Numbered from the stretch's first letter, positions 11,017-24,037 are shown. The stretch is 64,000 nt of DNA from Mesotaenium endlicherianum (GCA_009602735.1 WELA01000984.1:348671-412670); one strand, 5' to 3'. Numbers and translations: made by a program. Notes: generated by a model not told the origin, from the letters alone.

Positions 11017-13618
11017 TGTACTGACTGCTTAAAGGATATGGTCTAACTTTCTCTCACCAAAAACCCTCGAAAAAGCCCACCTAGAATCAAGTCCTAGCAG
11101 CCTCCAAAGGGAACCTCCATCACTTCAACTACGCTCCAATGCAGAAGAAAACAAATCTGGTCTTGGAACAAAACCTGAACCCCTCTCACTCCTCACCTAA
11201 TTCTTCAAAAACCCTACTCCAAGAGATTTCTTCCGAGACCCAAAACAGTTCGCGAACGAGTAAAGTATCTTCACAATGCACACGGGTATGTGGACATCAA
11301 ATACAGAAGAGCGTAAGAAAACTCTCCACGATCATGTCTTCTCAACCCAAAGCCCTCTGCAACTTCTCAGAAGCAATGCAAACCTGGTAACCTGTGAACG
11401 TTGAACGAGAATGGCGTTATGGGTAAGGGATGTGGTTCCAAACCATGTTCAAACTGAAATTCTAAAATGTAGGGCTTCCCGGTTCTAGCATCTAGGGGTG
11501 TATAGGTGGATGTACTAGAATACTAGGCCTGGCTACCTATGGTTCAGCCACAAAATAGTGACATAACTCTAATGTATGACAGTTTAGCAGGTCCACCTCA
11601 TACCCAAGTGGCATCTTATTAAAAGTGATCGCACACTTGACCGTTGATGCCCTTAATCTGAGAATCTTTGAAGAGCTTTTGAAGGCGTGGAAGGAATATA
11701 GATACCGAGTAGGATTGTGTCAGCCAATGATCCGCATTCGACTGCAGTCGTTCATGACGCGGTCGCGTGAAGTTTCTAAAAACCGCGTGTTCAATCGACA
11801 ATCGCGATTGTCCAACGTTTGAATCATTGTGCCTCGTTCGGCATGCATTCGCATCCATCAAACTGCTCAAAGTGCATATTTGTGCATAATGTTATGCCCC
11901 TAACCGCTTGAAACTGCTTGAAACAGGCCATTCTTTAGTGACCGAATCAGCCTGAACTTGGCCGGAGTGGGCCGGAGCCCGTTACCGAGCCCTGCCCGAG
12001 CCTCACCTCCTGACCTAAACCGGCCTGGCAAGGCGTGGCGCACCGCGAGATCGCTCCCATCGTCTTGGCATCACCTGAGCATCACAGGCAATCACAGTGA
12101 ATCACAGGCATCATTGTGCATGACAGTGCATTGTGCATCACGACTTACAGCGATTGATCGTGATTCGGTCACTTGTAGGCTGCTTGCAGGCTGTTGCAGG
12201 CACTACTGGTTGCTATACCAGTTGCTACTGTTGCTCCTGGGTCACGGAGGATCGTTGACCAAATTGTTCCACCGTCAGCCTATAATACAAGACTGCCACA
12301 ACCATGCCACAACGCACCACAGCGATGCCATGACGTGACGGGAAGTCAGAATAATTGGCAATCGACGAAACGAATCGCCACAGTATGCCACATGGACATA
12401 CACAATTGTGCAGGCATCTATGGCTGACGTGCGCAGGTGTAAGCTTAGTTCTCAATACTAAGGCCTATTTATAGTGGGCCTTTTCGGTGCATACACCTAA
12501 TATGTCTTTCGTGCCCTTTATGCATCGAATTCAGATTTTATAAGGGGGCCGACAATTTCTCCTCACGGACGCCCCCAAACGATGACTGACAAATAGAAAC
12601 GTGCACGACAAAATTCAAAACGTCGACGACATCGACGGCGATTGTCGCCTTCGAAACAAGATAGACAAAATCAACAAAATTAACAAAATTAACCATCACG
12701 AAAACAAGGCGGTGCAAAGCAAGAAGAGGGGCCTCGCCATGTCCGACAACCGAAAAGACGAGGGAGGGTCGACACAACTCACCTCGGCCAGTCTGGCCCC
12801 CCGGCTCCCCTCCTGTCGGCGACCATGGCCCGTCATTCCTCGTCAGGCGTCCCTGCACAAACACGCAAAAAAATGAAGTGACGATACGGACCTCACAACG
12901 AGCTATTATACTGCGCCGGCTCGACGCAATCGATGTCTGCATCGACGTCAATGAAAGGTTCTCGAAGGATCCCAAACACGCCGAAACGACAAGGAAGCCC
13001 GACGCGCACGTGCGAGGCCCTTACTGAATTCCCCCTCACAAAAGTAACGTGAGGGGCGCCTTGCTGACGACAACAAAATACACTGCATTCTTGAACGAAA
13101 CGTAAGTAACTATACGACTTGAAAAACGACGCGTTTAGGATCGTTTACAATAGTTGACCAGTTTTGAACGAAATAGTCATTTTGTTCAGGAATAATGAGC
13201 TTTTCAATTCACCTCACGAGGTGTATTGAAAGTCTTGGATGTTATTCGACCTCTATCCACGACGAGTCCCTCTATTTTTTTTGTCAAGATCGCTTCCCCG
13301 CGAAATTCGCTCACAAATCGCGCGAGATTGCAAGGGGGGGAATTGACATAAATAGTTTGGAAAATGTCCTCACGATGCACTGTAAACGAAACACGTTTTT
13401 CGATAATGCCCTTCGTTTGAAAAACGTTAATTGAAGTTTCGTTCAGTACCGTAATCGCTATCGTTGAATATTGGTGCTTGTGTCCATTATAAACAAGCCC
13501 TAACACAGATAACATGCATCGAGTTGTGGACTCGAGAAGAACTGGAACGCTCACTCATGCGCTGTCGCGACTACTATCCATCTGACGGTGCCGCACGCGC
13601 AGTGCAAGTCACGGCCGC
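11017..13618. other. 5' flank of the bromodomain gene and intergenic DNA, no further gene supported
   Basis: About 11017-11300 is likely the 5' UTR or promoter of the minus-strand bromodomain gene. Beyond it are degenerate short repeats around 12060-12180 (ATCACAGGCATCA-like units) and a 12538-12975 minus-strand open frame that is partly an AAAATCAACAAAATTAAC repeat. I see no domain, RNA gene or complete element here. Confidence 0.4.
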
Positions 13619-14336
13619 TGTAATGAACCAGTATATTGGTTGATATAATATTCGTTTAAATATAATAGCTAAATAAGTTCAGCCTGCTGAACTTTAGTTA
13701 GTATTCAGTCTGCTGGACCTTATAAAATAATCAGTTTAATGACTCAGCCGGGAGCAACAGGCTGAAGCCAACTTCGGTCAGTTTGCTGACACATTCTTTG
13801 ACAGCCAGCTGACTTCCGTACTCGGTAGCAGCGAACTGCCTAGATATGCATCTAAGTGTGGTGTGCTAGATGAATGGTCAGATGACATCCTTAGGATGGA
13901 TGGCGATTTGGGATGATGGGAGATGGCGGTGGATTTGGTTAACTAAGGTCCTACCAACGCGGTTAACTCCCGGGTAGGCGGTGCCATCGCAATGGCCGTT
14001 GAACAGTAAACTCATTCCATGTACATATGCTAGGATTGCTCTCGAGTTCGGCATTCAAAAACAAGGCCAACTCTCTTGTACTGCTTACTGAGAGATATCT
14101 GGATCCAAGGCGAGAAGCCATTGATATGCACTGTCTTCTAACCTTGCTTATGTATGAGTTTACTGATTGCATTATTGATGTTAGTTTACTTGCACTTGAC
14201 TTACGAGTATTGTCCACTGCTAGTTTGTTGTCCTTTGTTGTTTAATCAATTAACAAAATATACCATAAAGATTACTTGTTGATATAAAGATCTTAATTAA
14301 TTGTTAATCGCCTATTTGGTAAGTCGATTCATTTCA
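13619..14336 (+). mobile_element. Solo LTR, family A (Ty3)
   Basis: A 718-bp LTR starts TGTAATGAAC and ends ATTTCA. It is flanked on both sides by the 5-bp duplication GCCGC (13614-13618 and 14337-14341). It is homologous, in opposite orientation, to the LTRs at 37013-37719 and 62353-63070. The internal region is gone, as expected after LTR-LTR recombination. It is visibly diverged from the other two, so not recent. Confidence 0.9.
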
Positions 14337-15264
14337 GCCGCCCAGTTACGGAAGTCACCAATGAGTTTAGTCCTATCAGTTGACCACTGACAAGTCAGCA
14401 CTAGTTCAGGTCACATGCGACCTTGATCAGAAGGCAGGTCAAACCCGACGCTAAGAGGTAAGTGGGGTTTCACAATCCACACCGGAAAAACTGACTAAGC
14501 TAAGCCTGCAAGAATTGACAAATTAGCCGAGAAGCTAACTAGGCTCAAGAGCCGAGAGTTAATGCCAACGCAGCTGCAAAGTTGACCATGCTGCAGACAT
14601 GCAAAAGTTGCCGAGTCAGAAGCGCTGAATGGACGGCGATCTTTGTCGCTGGACTTGGGCCGAGGTAGCCACGACTTAAGCAGCCACCCAAGGAACATGG
14701 GCTGTGCCGTTGCCCATGCTTTCATGCTAACCGAAAGGTTAAGCCACTCGAGTGACAAACTCGAGAGTGCATGCATGTGTTATGTGAGACTCGAGAGGTG
14801 TGGCGCAGCATTAGAACTCGAGAGAGAGAGAGAGAGAGAGAGAAGCCTGCATGCGTGGTGCCTGGGTAAGGCACAAGCGAGACACGATCTCACCTCATTC
14901 TTGCCGCGGACATTTGCCTAGGCAGCAGAAGGAGCGCAAGAGAGAGAGAGGAGAAAAGAAGAGAAGGGCGCGAAGAAGAAAGGAGTTTCCAAGGTTACCA
15001 GAGTCAAGGAAGCACGCTCCAGCCGACGCTCGAAGATTCCTTCTTTGTGTATCATAGAAAAATTAGAAGCAAGGAGTTCCCAAGAAGGGATTTCTCTGAT
15101 AGAAAGTAGCGAGAGTTTGCACAATAGAATATGCTAGGATCTTTAGCGAAGAGTTGAGCCAAACACCACAAGCGTGCGAGAGCACATAAATTGGTGAGTA
15201 TTGTGTTAGTTTCCAAGTTCTCAGAAGTCTCTATTGTCAAATTGCTGGAAGCAAGAGCATAATT
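14337..15264. other. Unassigned sequence with a (GA)n microsatellite
   Basis: No gene or element recognised. A pure GA run lies at about 14818-14843, with a purine-rich stretch near 14935-14985. Confidence 0.5.
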
Positions 15265-16760
15265 AATCAAGAACACTCTCAGTGAAGAACCTCGGTATTC
15301 AAGAATAACTTAATACTTAGCGGAAAGAGAATAACAATAACTACGAACAAACAATCATCCTCGAAAAACGAAAATGAATCTAGAATAGAATGTGTGGAAG
15401 TGAGAGTTGCACTTACAATGACTCTTGCAAGTATTTATACTAGCACAAAATGAGACACAAGAGTGCTTCAAGTCACCACCTAGGGCATTGGTTCATCTTC
15501 AACGAAAACACTTGAAGGGCGATAACCCGTAACGCGCCGTTTGGCCGTTTGGAGACTTTTCGACGGTTTCCAAAAAACCGTTTTACGCCAAATGGGCGTT
15601 TTCGCGTTCATGCAACTTTTCAAAAAGTCGCGACTGCTCGCGGAGTCGCGTACACATTGATTGGACATGAAGCAAATGTGAGTTATTGTAGTGATTTGAG
15701 TTATTATATATTAGTTTGCATATATTTCAATGTTTTCAAATATATTTGGAGTAGTATTGTGTGGATTCAAGTGTGAATAGGTACTCTAGTGACTTGGTTC
15801 ATGTCCTTTGAACCTTCTAAGGCATTTTCGAAGTTAGAGGAAAGACCTAGAAGAACTCCACGTGGCAAAAGTCAAATGTGCCATTTTTAGGTCAAAAGGA
15901 CATGTGTACATTATTCTAGAAAGAGGTGGCAAGTTTTGGGATGTGTTGGGTGCCAACACATCAACATACACCTTCCTAGAAATTACTTATGTAGCAAGTA
16001 TATAAACAAGAGCTAGAACATAGAAAGACATTCGAGAATCACTCTTGTACTTGCCAAAATCCAGAAATATATTAACTTTCAAGAAGCCATCTCTCTTTCA
16101 AGAAGCTACCACTTGTGTTCAAAGATCCTTGTCTTGAATAGATAAAGTATTATATTTCACTAAGTACTTCATCTATTTGTTTCACTACAGTTATAATATC
16201 TACTTCGTCAAGCCGGTTAGGTGGGAACGAATCAAACAAAGGGTCGCGGGTTCAAATTCGCTTGGATGCAAAGCGAATTTGCATATTTTTTTTTGTGTGA
16301 CTTTTACAATAATCTTCGGAGTCGCAACACGTCGACCAAAGGGTTGTGTGCTCGAATGCGACTGGTGGCTCTCTTGGGCAACTTTCAAAGGTGTTTTCTT
16401 ACGAATTAACAACTATCGTTAATTGAAAAGAATGACAGTTATTATCCAATTTATTGAATGTCATATTAAGTTAATTAATCACCGATTAACTAAGTTATTC
16501 ATTCATAATTTATCAAGGTAACTTTATGAATGATTATGTTGTTCTATTGCAAAGTAATCGAATTCCTTTACGATGCTTTTTGCAATAGCAATCGGGTCGT
16601 TTTGCCAAGCGACCAGGAATTAGTCGGCACACGCGTGTGTGAATTAATTCATCAAGATGCAATCTTTTCTCAAATAAAATATCGATAAATAGTGTAAAGT
16701 TTTTTAGATAATCAGAAAACGTCCCAAATATGCCTAAAAAGCTCAGATCGTCAGCTAAAG
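15265..16760 (-). mobile_element. Old D-like LTR, split by a B solo LTR
   Basis: Sequence on both sides of 15687-16189 matches the D-family LTR in reverse orientation: the conserved CACCACCTAGGGCA block, the GTTTGGAGACTTTTCGACGG block, the tRNA-like GGGTCGCGGGTTC segment, and the end near AAGCTCAGATCGT. It is much more diverged than the other D LTRs, so it is an old relic or a subfamily. The left boundary is approximate. Confidence 0.7.
15687..16189 (+). mobile_element. Solo LTR, family B (chromovirus)
   Basis: A 503-bp LTR starts TGTAGTGATTTGAG and ends TTTCACTACA, flanked by the duplication GTTAT (15682-15686 and 16190-16194). It sits inside an older D-like LTR. It contains the TATATAAAC promoter-like block seen in all B LTRs and is close in sequence to the B2/B3 LTRs, so it is relatively young. 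Confidence 0.92.
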
Positions 16761-16761
16761 A

Positions 16762-18873
16762 CTAAATGACCCTTGTATTCCATTGACATGTACAATTTGT
16801 AAGCATTTTGACTGATTCGGCGTACCACCAAATAGGGGCCCACCCAGACAGGTCCAAGCTTTCTCTTGATGACCCCAGGAAGGTACTGTAACGATCCGAG
16901 CTATTTTAGGCGTATTTGGGACGTTTTCCCAATTACCTAAAGTACGTTATACTATTTATCATATTATTTGATAAATGATTGCATCACATTCAATTATTCG
17001 TCACACGTGTGTGTCGATTAATTCCTGGTCGATTGGCGAAACGACCAAGATACTATTGCAAAATGCGTCGTAACGTAACTCGACTACTTCGCAAAAGTAC
17101 ATAATTATTCATAAAGTTACTTTGATTAATTATGAGATGATAACTTAATAAATCACGGATTGATTAAGTTGATTTGATTGTCATTATTTCGGATAATGCA
17201 CAATCACAAACTTCGCATTTACGACCAGTCGTTAATACGAAGAAAGCGTCGTGAAATTCAAACGACAATTAACATGCAAAGCGACTTTGCATCCGAGCGG
17301 ATTCGAACCCGCGACTCGTCGTTTGAATCGTTCACACCTAACCAATTGGCGAAGTAGTTATTCGTAACTACCGGTTCATGGCGAAAGTACCTGTACGCAA
17401 CTCCGCGAACCATCCCGTCTTTTCAAAAAGTCGCGTGAACGCGAATACGCCCGTTTGGCGTGAAACGGTTATTTCGGAAAACCGTCGAAAAGTCTCCAAA
17501 CGTCCAAACGGCTCGTTTGGAGCATTCGGCCGAACGGTTTTGTAACCTTTCGTCCGTTTTCGTTAAACATGAACCTGTGCCCTAGGTGGTGACTCGAAGC
17601 ACTCCAGTGCCTCAAGATTTGCAAGTATATATACTTGCAAGAGTCATTGTGAGTGCAACTCTCACAAGCACACATTCTACGTTAGTTTACATTTTCGCTC
17701 TTTCGAGTATTCGTCGATTTGCACAATTATACAGATTTTCCTTCCACTTGAATTAAATATTCCTTGAATACCGAGGAAAGATCCTCTCGAAAAGCAGAAA
17801 CGTAACAGGTACAAATGCTGAGTATGCAGTTTGACCAAGTCCCCTTTAGAAAATGTCAGGTCCCGACGGTGTTGATTGGCATATTTTGGTTGGGTTTCTG
17901 GGCTTTGTACAGGTTGTGCTTAACTTTTGATAAAGTGTCAACGAACTCCTGAGTCAAATGTAAGGAGATCAAATTGTCAATCCCCTCAGGGTGAGTCAAC
18001 GACTGCCCCAGAACATCTAAGGAAGACTTAGGGACTTTATCCAGACTGAGTTCAAACGAAGTCATTCTCGTTGACGCATGAACAGCACTGTTAACTGCAA
18101 ACTGAATCTGTGGCAACAATTCATCCCAATTATCTTATTTTTGGTTGATATAGACTCTCAACACCTCCTGCAGAACTCGGTTAGTTCTTTCAGTCTGCCA
18201 GTCAATTTGAGGGTGGTTTGCTGTGCTGAGCAGCTGTTTGACTCCCATTAATCCCATTAATGCTCTCTTGAACTTAGAGGTAAATTTGGAGTCTCTGTCT
18301 GAGATATATTGGAGGGCCATGTTGGCATACTACATGCTTGTAGAACTGTCTTGCAATTTCGAGAGCAGTCACCTTGACAGTGGTGGGGATGAAAATGACC
18401 ATATTTGTCAGTGTATCCACTACTCCCAAAATGGAATCATGCCCATTGGCAGTTCTCGGTAGTGTGACCACCCAGCACATTGAGATAGTCTCTCATCTTC
18501 CAGCAGGAGTAGGTAATGGTTGCAATAACCCCCCGGGTGATGTGTGTCTAAACTTGTTCTTTTGACACTGATCACATGACTTAACATACTTTAAGACCTC
18601 CCGAGGTAATCCTTCCCAGTGGTAGTGTTTTGCCAATTTGCCAAGTTTGGCCTGTCTTAAGTGTCCACCCAGTAAATTGTCATGAGCCTGACTAAATAAT
18701 AGAGACCTTAGTTCCGAGTTATGAGGAATGGCCAGCTTCAATGTGCCTGAATTGGTTTCATTTACTAGACCCACCCTTTAGCCTATACCCAAGTGTAGTA
18801 GCAAGACACACACCATCAGTTGGACTGGGCTCAAATGTTGGGTTAGAAAGGTAGGCTTTTCTACGTTGTTTAA
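16762..18873 (-). pseudogene. Family A pol fragment (integrase region), broken fossil
   Basis: Minus-strand peptides match the family A integrase: the zinc-finger end (HDNLLGGH, YVKSCDQCQKNK), the core (NHPQ, RTNRVLQEVL) and the C-terminal part. It is interrupted by a D solo LTR at 16887-17807 and ends where D2 begins at 18874. Sequence just after D2 (35059 to about 35085) resembles the next part of family A. It is an old, heavily broken remnant with no LTR of its own visible here. Confidence 0.8.
16887..17807 (+). mobile_element. Solo LTR, family D
   Basis: A 921-bp LTR starts TGTAACGATCCGAGC and ends near CGTAACA, flanked by the duplication GGTAC (16882-16886 and 17808-17812). It is inserted into the family A integrase relic. 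It contains a tRNA-like B-box segment on the minus strand (about 17290-17310) and a perfect 22-base palindrome at 17619-17640. Confidence 0.9.
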
Positions 18874-19780
18874 TGTAACGATTCTAACTTTCGAGAGAAT
18901 AGTAAGAATCTTTTCTAAACTGTTCAGAAAGGAGTTCTGCAGAATTATAGAATTAGTGCGTGTGAGAGTTGCACTCACAATGACTCTCGCAGGTATTTAT
19001 ACCTGTTCAACGTGAGGCACTTGAGTGCTTTGAGTCACCACCTAGGGTACCAGTCATGTCAACGAAAATAGTCAAATGGATGTGACCCATTTGACCGAAT
19101 GCTTGAAAATATGCCATGTGGCAGTTTCGAGACTTTCGACGAATCGCAACAAATCGTTTTGCGCCGAATAGACGTAGTTGCGTTCTTTGAATAGACATGT
19201 TTGTTCGTAGGCATGTCTTAGCTTCTTTCAAATAGACTAATCGCGGTCATGTCTTCTCGATGTTTTCGATAGACGTGACCGTTCGTCGTGCGCACAAGCT
19301 TTCGTCATGACCGAGTAATCGTCATAACTACTTCGCCAATCGATTAGGTGTGATCGTCTCAAACAAGGGGTCGCGGGTTTGAATCCGCATGGACCGTTTT
19401 GTTTGAGTTTTATGATTTCGTTTGGTTTAACGACTGGTCGTTAATCCGAAATCAATGACTGTGCATTATCCGAAATAATGACAATAAACATAATCTGATC
19501 AATCCGTAATTGAATAGGTTATCATCTCATATTTATCCAAAGTAACTTCATGGATAATTATGTCGTACTATTGCAAAGTAGTCAAAATTTTTTACGGCAC
19601 TTTTTGCGATACGACTTGGTCGTTTCGCTAATCGACTAGGGAATAGTCAGCACACGTGTGTGGCAAAAAACTCATCAAGGTGCAATAATTCATCAAAATC
19701 ATATATTGATAAATAGCGTGATGTATATTAGGTACTTGGGAAACGTCCCAAATACGCCTAAAATAGCTCAGATCGTTACA
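18874..19780 (-). repeat. 3' LTR of D2
   Basis: A 907-bp D-family LTR in reverse orientation. On the plus strand it begins TGTAACGATTC and ends GATCGTTACA. The C-rich polypurine-tract complement follows directly at 19781. Confidence 0.85.
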
Positions 19781-21133
19781 CTCCTCCCCCCTTATAAAGA
19801 ACTTAACGTCCGCGTTAAGCGTCGTCTGTTAAGTCGTATGTGTCAATACTGACCGAAAACACCGGTGAACGAATGGACTTTGCTTCATCATAGGGACGGA
19901 AAAGAGCAAATATTTACGCACGTCTCTTTTGCGTTTGTTCATTGCATTACGACTTGTACCGGGTAGCACACTTGCCGTGGTACAGAGCTTGCTAGGTGAA
20001 AGCCCATCGTAACCAATACTATTTGAACCAGGTCCTACGATGTAGTAGGATTTTGTCCTGAAGTTTGTACGAGTCCCCACTGGAGTCGTAGTCGAGCCAT
20101 TTGATCAATAACTCCCTTGGGAGGCTTATGACGGGTGTAGCGATGTCCTAAGACGTCCTCTACACTCTAGGCTTATCATCATCGGCGAGTTCCAATTCCG
20201 GTGCTTGTGGCTAATATCGGCCGTCAGACCTAAACAGCTTTAGTAAATTGACTTGGAATACGGGATGCGTTTACCCCATGGATTTGCAAATCCAGTCGTT
20301 ATGCAAGAGGTGTAACCTTTGCAGTAACAATAAAAGGGCCTACCCAGCGAGGCAGACGGTTGCGCTTTTGTGGGTGCTTGAGTTGCAAGTTTTTTGTTTT
20401 GCAAAAGTACTTTATTGCCGACCTCAAAACTCATATCAATTTTGTGCGTATCAGCAAACTTTTTCTGCCGATCTCGAGCGGCGGCCCGAGCCAACTTTGC
20501 TTGTTTGTGCACCTCTTGAAGAGAGCGGACAAAGAGGCGAGCACGTGGTACTCTCATGGTTGGCATCCCCGCCTCACCGGTTACCGTATGCGTGAGAGGA
20601 GTGTGCGGATGTCTTCCGTAGTTCAGAAAAGAACAAAGTTAACACTTTTTTGATAAGCATAATTAACAGTGAACTCTGCAACTGAAAGGAGGGTGTCCCA
20701 GTTTTCTTAGAGAGACTTCACCTAATGCTTAAGGAACTGCTTCAGAACGTGGTTCAAGCGTACAGTTGGGCTTCTATCGGTCTGAGGATGGAAGCTAGTG
20801 GATATCGTTTCTGTCGTGTCGAAGTACGAGCAAACTTCCTGCCAGAAGTTGCTCGTAAATCTATTGCCACAATCACTTATGATCTTTCAGCATACCTAGT
20901 AACTTGAACACGTGATCAATAAAGAGACGAGCACCCTCGATTGCATCAAGTGATGGTTTAGTGGCCACCTAAGTGCACCACCTTAGTCAAAGGATCCACA
21001 ATCTGTTAACACCCCATTGTGTCATGTATCGATGGTAGGTTATGCAACGACAAAGTCAAGGCTTGCTTTACCAAGGAGCACATCCAAGTTCCAATAGTTG
21101 CAGCTTCCCAGCCGGCAACGTATTGCTCGATTT
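19781..21133 (-). pseudogene. D2 internal 3' part (integrase C-terminus and beyond), broken
   Basis: Minus-strand sequence parallels D1 positions about 30900-32080: the integrase C-terminal segment and the region that carries the chromodomain in D1. It is broken at several points and not functional. It ends at the D1 5' LTR. Confidence 0.75.
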
Positions 21134-22052
21134 TGTAACGATCCGAGCTATTTTAGGCGTATTTGGGAAGTTTTCCCAATTACCTAGAGTACGTTATACT
21201 ATTTATCATATTATTTGATAAATGATTGCATCATATTCAATTATCCGCCACACGCGTGTTCCAATTAATTCCTGGTCGATTGGCGAAACGACCAAGATAC
21301 TATTGCAAAAAGCGTTGAAACGTAACTCGACTACTTCGCAAAAGTACGACATAATTATTCATAAAGTTACTTTGATTAATTATGAGATGATAACTTAAGA
21401 AATCTTGGATTGATTGAGTTGATATGATTGTCATTATTTTGAATAATGCACAATCATAGATTTCGCATTTACGATTAGTCGTTAATACGAAGAAACAATC
21501 GTAAAAGCTAAACGACACATAATATGCAAAGCGACTTTGAATCCGAGCGGATGCGAACCAGCAACTCGTCGTTTGAAACATTCACACCTAACCGATTGGC
21601 GGAGTGGTTTTTATAACTCCCGGTTCATGACCAAAGCATCTGTACGCGACTCCGCGAACAGTTGCGACTTTTCAAATGTCGCGCGAATGCGAAAACGCCC
21701 ATTTGGCGTGAAACGGTTTTTCGGAAACCGTCAAAAACTCTCCAAACAGCCAAACGGTGCGTTTCGAGCATTTGGCCGAATGGTTCGTACCCCTCCGACC
21801 GTTTACATTGAACATGAACCAGTACCCTAGGTGGTGACTCGAAGCACTCCAGTGCCTCATGTCGTGCAAGTGTAAATACTTGCAAGAGTCATTGTGAGTG
21901 CAACTCTCACAAGCACACATTCTACGTTAGTTTTCATTTCCGCTATTTCAAGTATTCGTCAATCCGCACAAGTATACAGATTTTCTTTCCACTTCAATTA
22001 AATATTCCTTGAATACCAAAAAAAGATCCTCTTGAAAAGCAGAAACATTACA
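21134..22052 (+). repeat. 5' LTR of D1
   Basis: A 919-bp LTR with TGTAACG at the start and ATTACA at the end, followed by the initiator-tRNA-Met primer site. It contains the tRNA-like segment on the minus strand around 21535-21610. Confidence 0.92.
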
Positions 22053-22053
22053 A

Positions 22054-22065
22054 TGGTATCGGAGC
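22054..22065 (+). promoter_or_regulatory. Primer binding site of D1 (tRNA-iMet type)
   Basis: TGGTATCGGAGC lies two bases after the LTR. It matches, apart from one A-to-G change, the TGGTATCAGAGC complement of the initiator tRNA-Met 3' end that many plant LTR elements use. Confidence 0.85.
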
Positions 22066-23034
22066 CGATCTCGGTTTCTCCAAGGAAAAATTTTAGAGTG
22101 GTTTGGGAATATGTTTAGAGAAGATATATATTAGGGACAATTCTTTATTCCGACAATCACCCATCCCAGTATTGCCCTGCGCTCCGGTCGCTTATCATAG
22201 TTTCTGGGCAGATTGTCGAGCGATCACCCATCCCAGTTCTGCTATGAACCTACGGTCGCTTATCGTAGCCACTTTCGACGGGAAATTTTTTCTCCATTTT
22301 CCGGCGTCGCCGGCGCCAACACAGCGGTTGTTGGTGCAACTGCGCTGCAGCTGCTCTTGCCGCTGGCCAAGACGACAACCTCAACGGTCCCTCAGGCCAA
22401 CTAGGCGCTGTCGAAATTTTTTCCGTTGAACCTTTCTTTTTTTGCCGTTACTAACAACGCCGCTTGTTTCTTTTTCAGACGATTTTGACTTTTGTGGTGA
22501 AGGGTGCCTATTTCTTCAACCCCTTGCACATGTTCAAGTCAAAATCTGCACCCGTTTGGGGCTTTTTTTGCACCGTTGCACACAAAAGGGGTCCATAGGG
22601 GACTTTCTTTTTCATCCCCACCCATCCCACCCACCTTGTGTTCTTGGATGCTATGCGCGTGTTTTGATACATACAAAGGATTTTTGCCCACGGGTCTTTT
22701 CCATGACATTGTCGCACTTGTTGTCATTCTACGGGAATTGACTCTCGCGCACAATTTCTGGATTCAAAACATTGTCGTCCATATTTGGTCACGTTTTGAC
22801 CAGATTTGACATGTTTCTTTGACATTGAGTTGATTTTTTTGCTCATTTGAGTTTGTGGATTGTTTCCCTTTCTCTATTGCTTTGGCACGATGCTTTTTCA
22901 TCTAGTCTATCTCGTCCATTTGTGACTCACCCCTCTCACATGAATTTGAGCTTGAAAGCGATAAGAACACCGCCCTGCTTATCACAACGCTCACTCAAAT
23001 CATGTCAAGGTTGACATTGCATTTAACTTGATAA
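22066..23034 (+). other. D1 leader and presumed gag region, not readable
   Basis: This is where gag should be in a Ty3 element. I see no capsid or CCHC zinc-knuckle pattern. The block GATCACCCATCCCAG recurs (about 22155 and 22219), suggesting small duplications. Confidence 0.4.
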
Positions 23035-24037
23035 GTGCCAATTTCTATTGAGCTATTGACAACACAACTTAGTGAGCAAAAAATTCTAGGTGTTTGTGCA
23101 CATGCACCAAAGGTTCTTGTTCACTCTGGCTTACCCGATATAAATATACTTCGAAACGAATATATTTGTATGCCAGTGTTGAGCTTTGCTGAGTTCTTGG
23201 AACTCGAGTGCATCCCTAATACCATGTTCTTGCACTTCCAGCCGCATGATCCTAACCTTGCCAAATGTTACGAACACTTATTTCGCTTACGAAAAATGCA
23301 CAAGTGTCTTGCACCAATTTCTATTGCTGCATTTACACATATTCGCGCGTACTCTAACCCGATTACTCGGTTTCGCGCGAGGACAGCAATGCAAAATGGG
23401 ATCTTGGTAAAGGACCTCCACATTCCCCACATTCCTCTCACGGCGAGGATGTTGCTGGTGATGCATAATGCTTCTTTGGGGTTAAGTATGACTTTTGATA
23501 CGAAAGTTTCAAGAAGATCATGCTTTACAGTCATTGATTCAAGCGCGTCAGTGAGCTTCATTAGTGCACGTTTCGCACACGGCATGGAGTTGCTTCCAAT
23601 ATTCAAGGACGAGGAACTCCGCCTTGGCAATGGCTCGTTAGCTTGCATTACTGGAACGATTAAATTACCGCTGCGTGCAATCTTTTCAGGGGCGTGTACA
23701 ATTCTACGTCACTGAATTGCCACATGGAATCGACGCAGTTTTGGGTAATGATTGGCTTACGCAAACGAGTGCATTGCTTGACTTCAATCAAAAGACATGC
23801 ATTGTACGCAAAGGGACCAAAAAGATTACTCTTCAGTCCCTTAAGCCCGATTTGGCCTTGAAAAGCCCTTCAAAGACTCTTCTATTGTCCATAAAGCAAG
23901 CTCAACTTTTGGCAAAATACGGTCAGAATGTTTTCTTTGGATTACTGAGACCCGATTCCCCAGCAACTTCAACTACGCTCTTCACGCAAGAGCCGATGTT
24001 AGACGTTACTGGTCATGAGGAAACCCCTCACAGCTGA
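23035..24037 (+). pseudogene. D1 protease region
   Basis: Peptides FTVIDSSASVSFISARFA and AVLGNDWLTQ correspond to the Ty3 retropepsin (D-S/T-G-A loop, then the ILG-xxWL segment). Broken fossil. Confidence 0.65.

Noticed and set aside
12538-12975. A 145-residue minus-strand frame
   Set aside because: Partly encoded by a short AT repeat, with no domain and no supporting splice or element structure.
17285-17360. An actual tRNA gene in the D LTR
   Set aside because: The T-arm/B box is good, but the acceptor stem ends do not pair and the D-arm is poor, so it is only tRNA-like.
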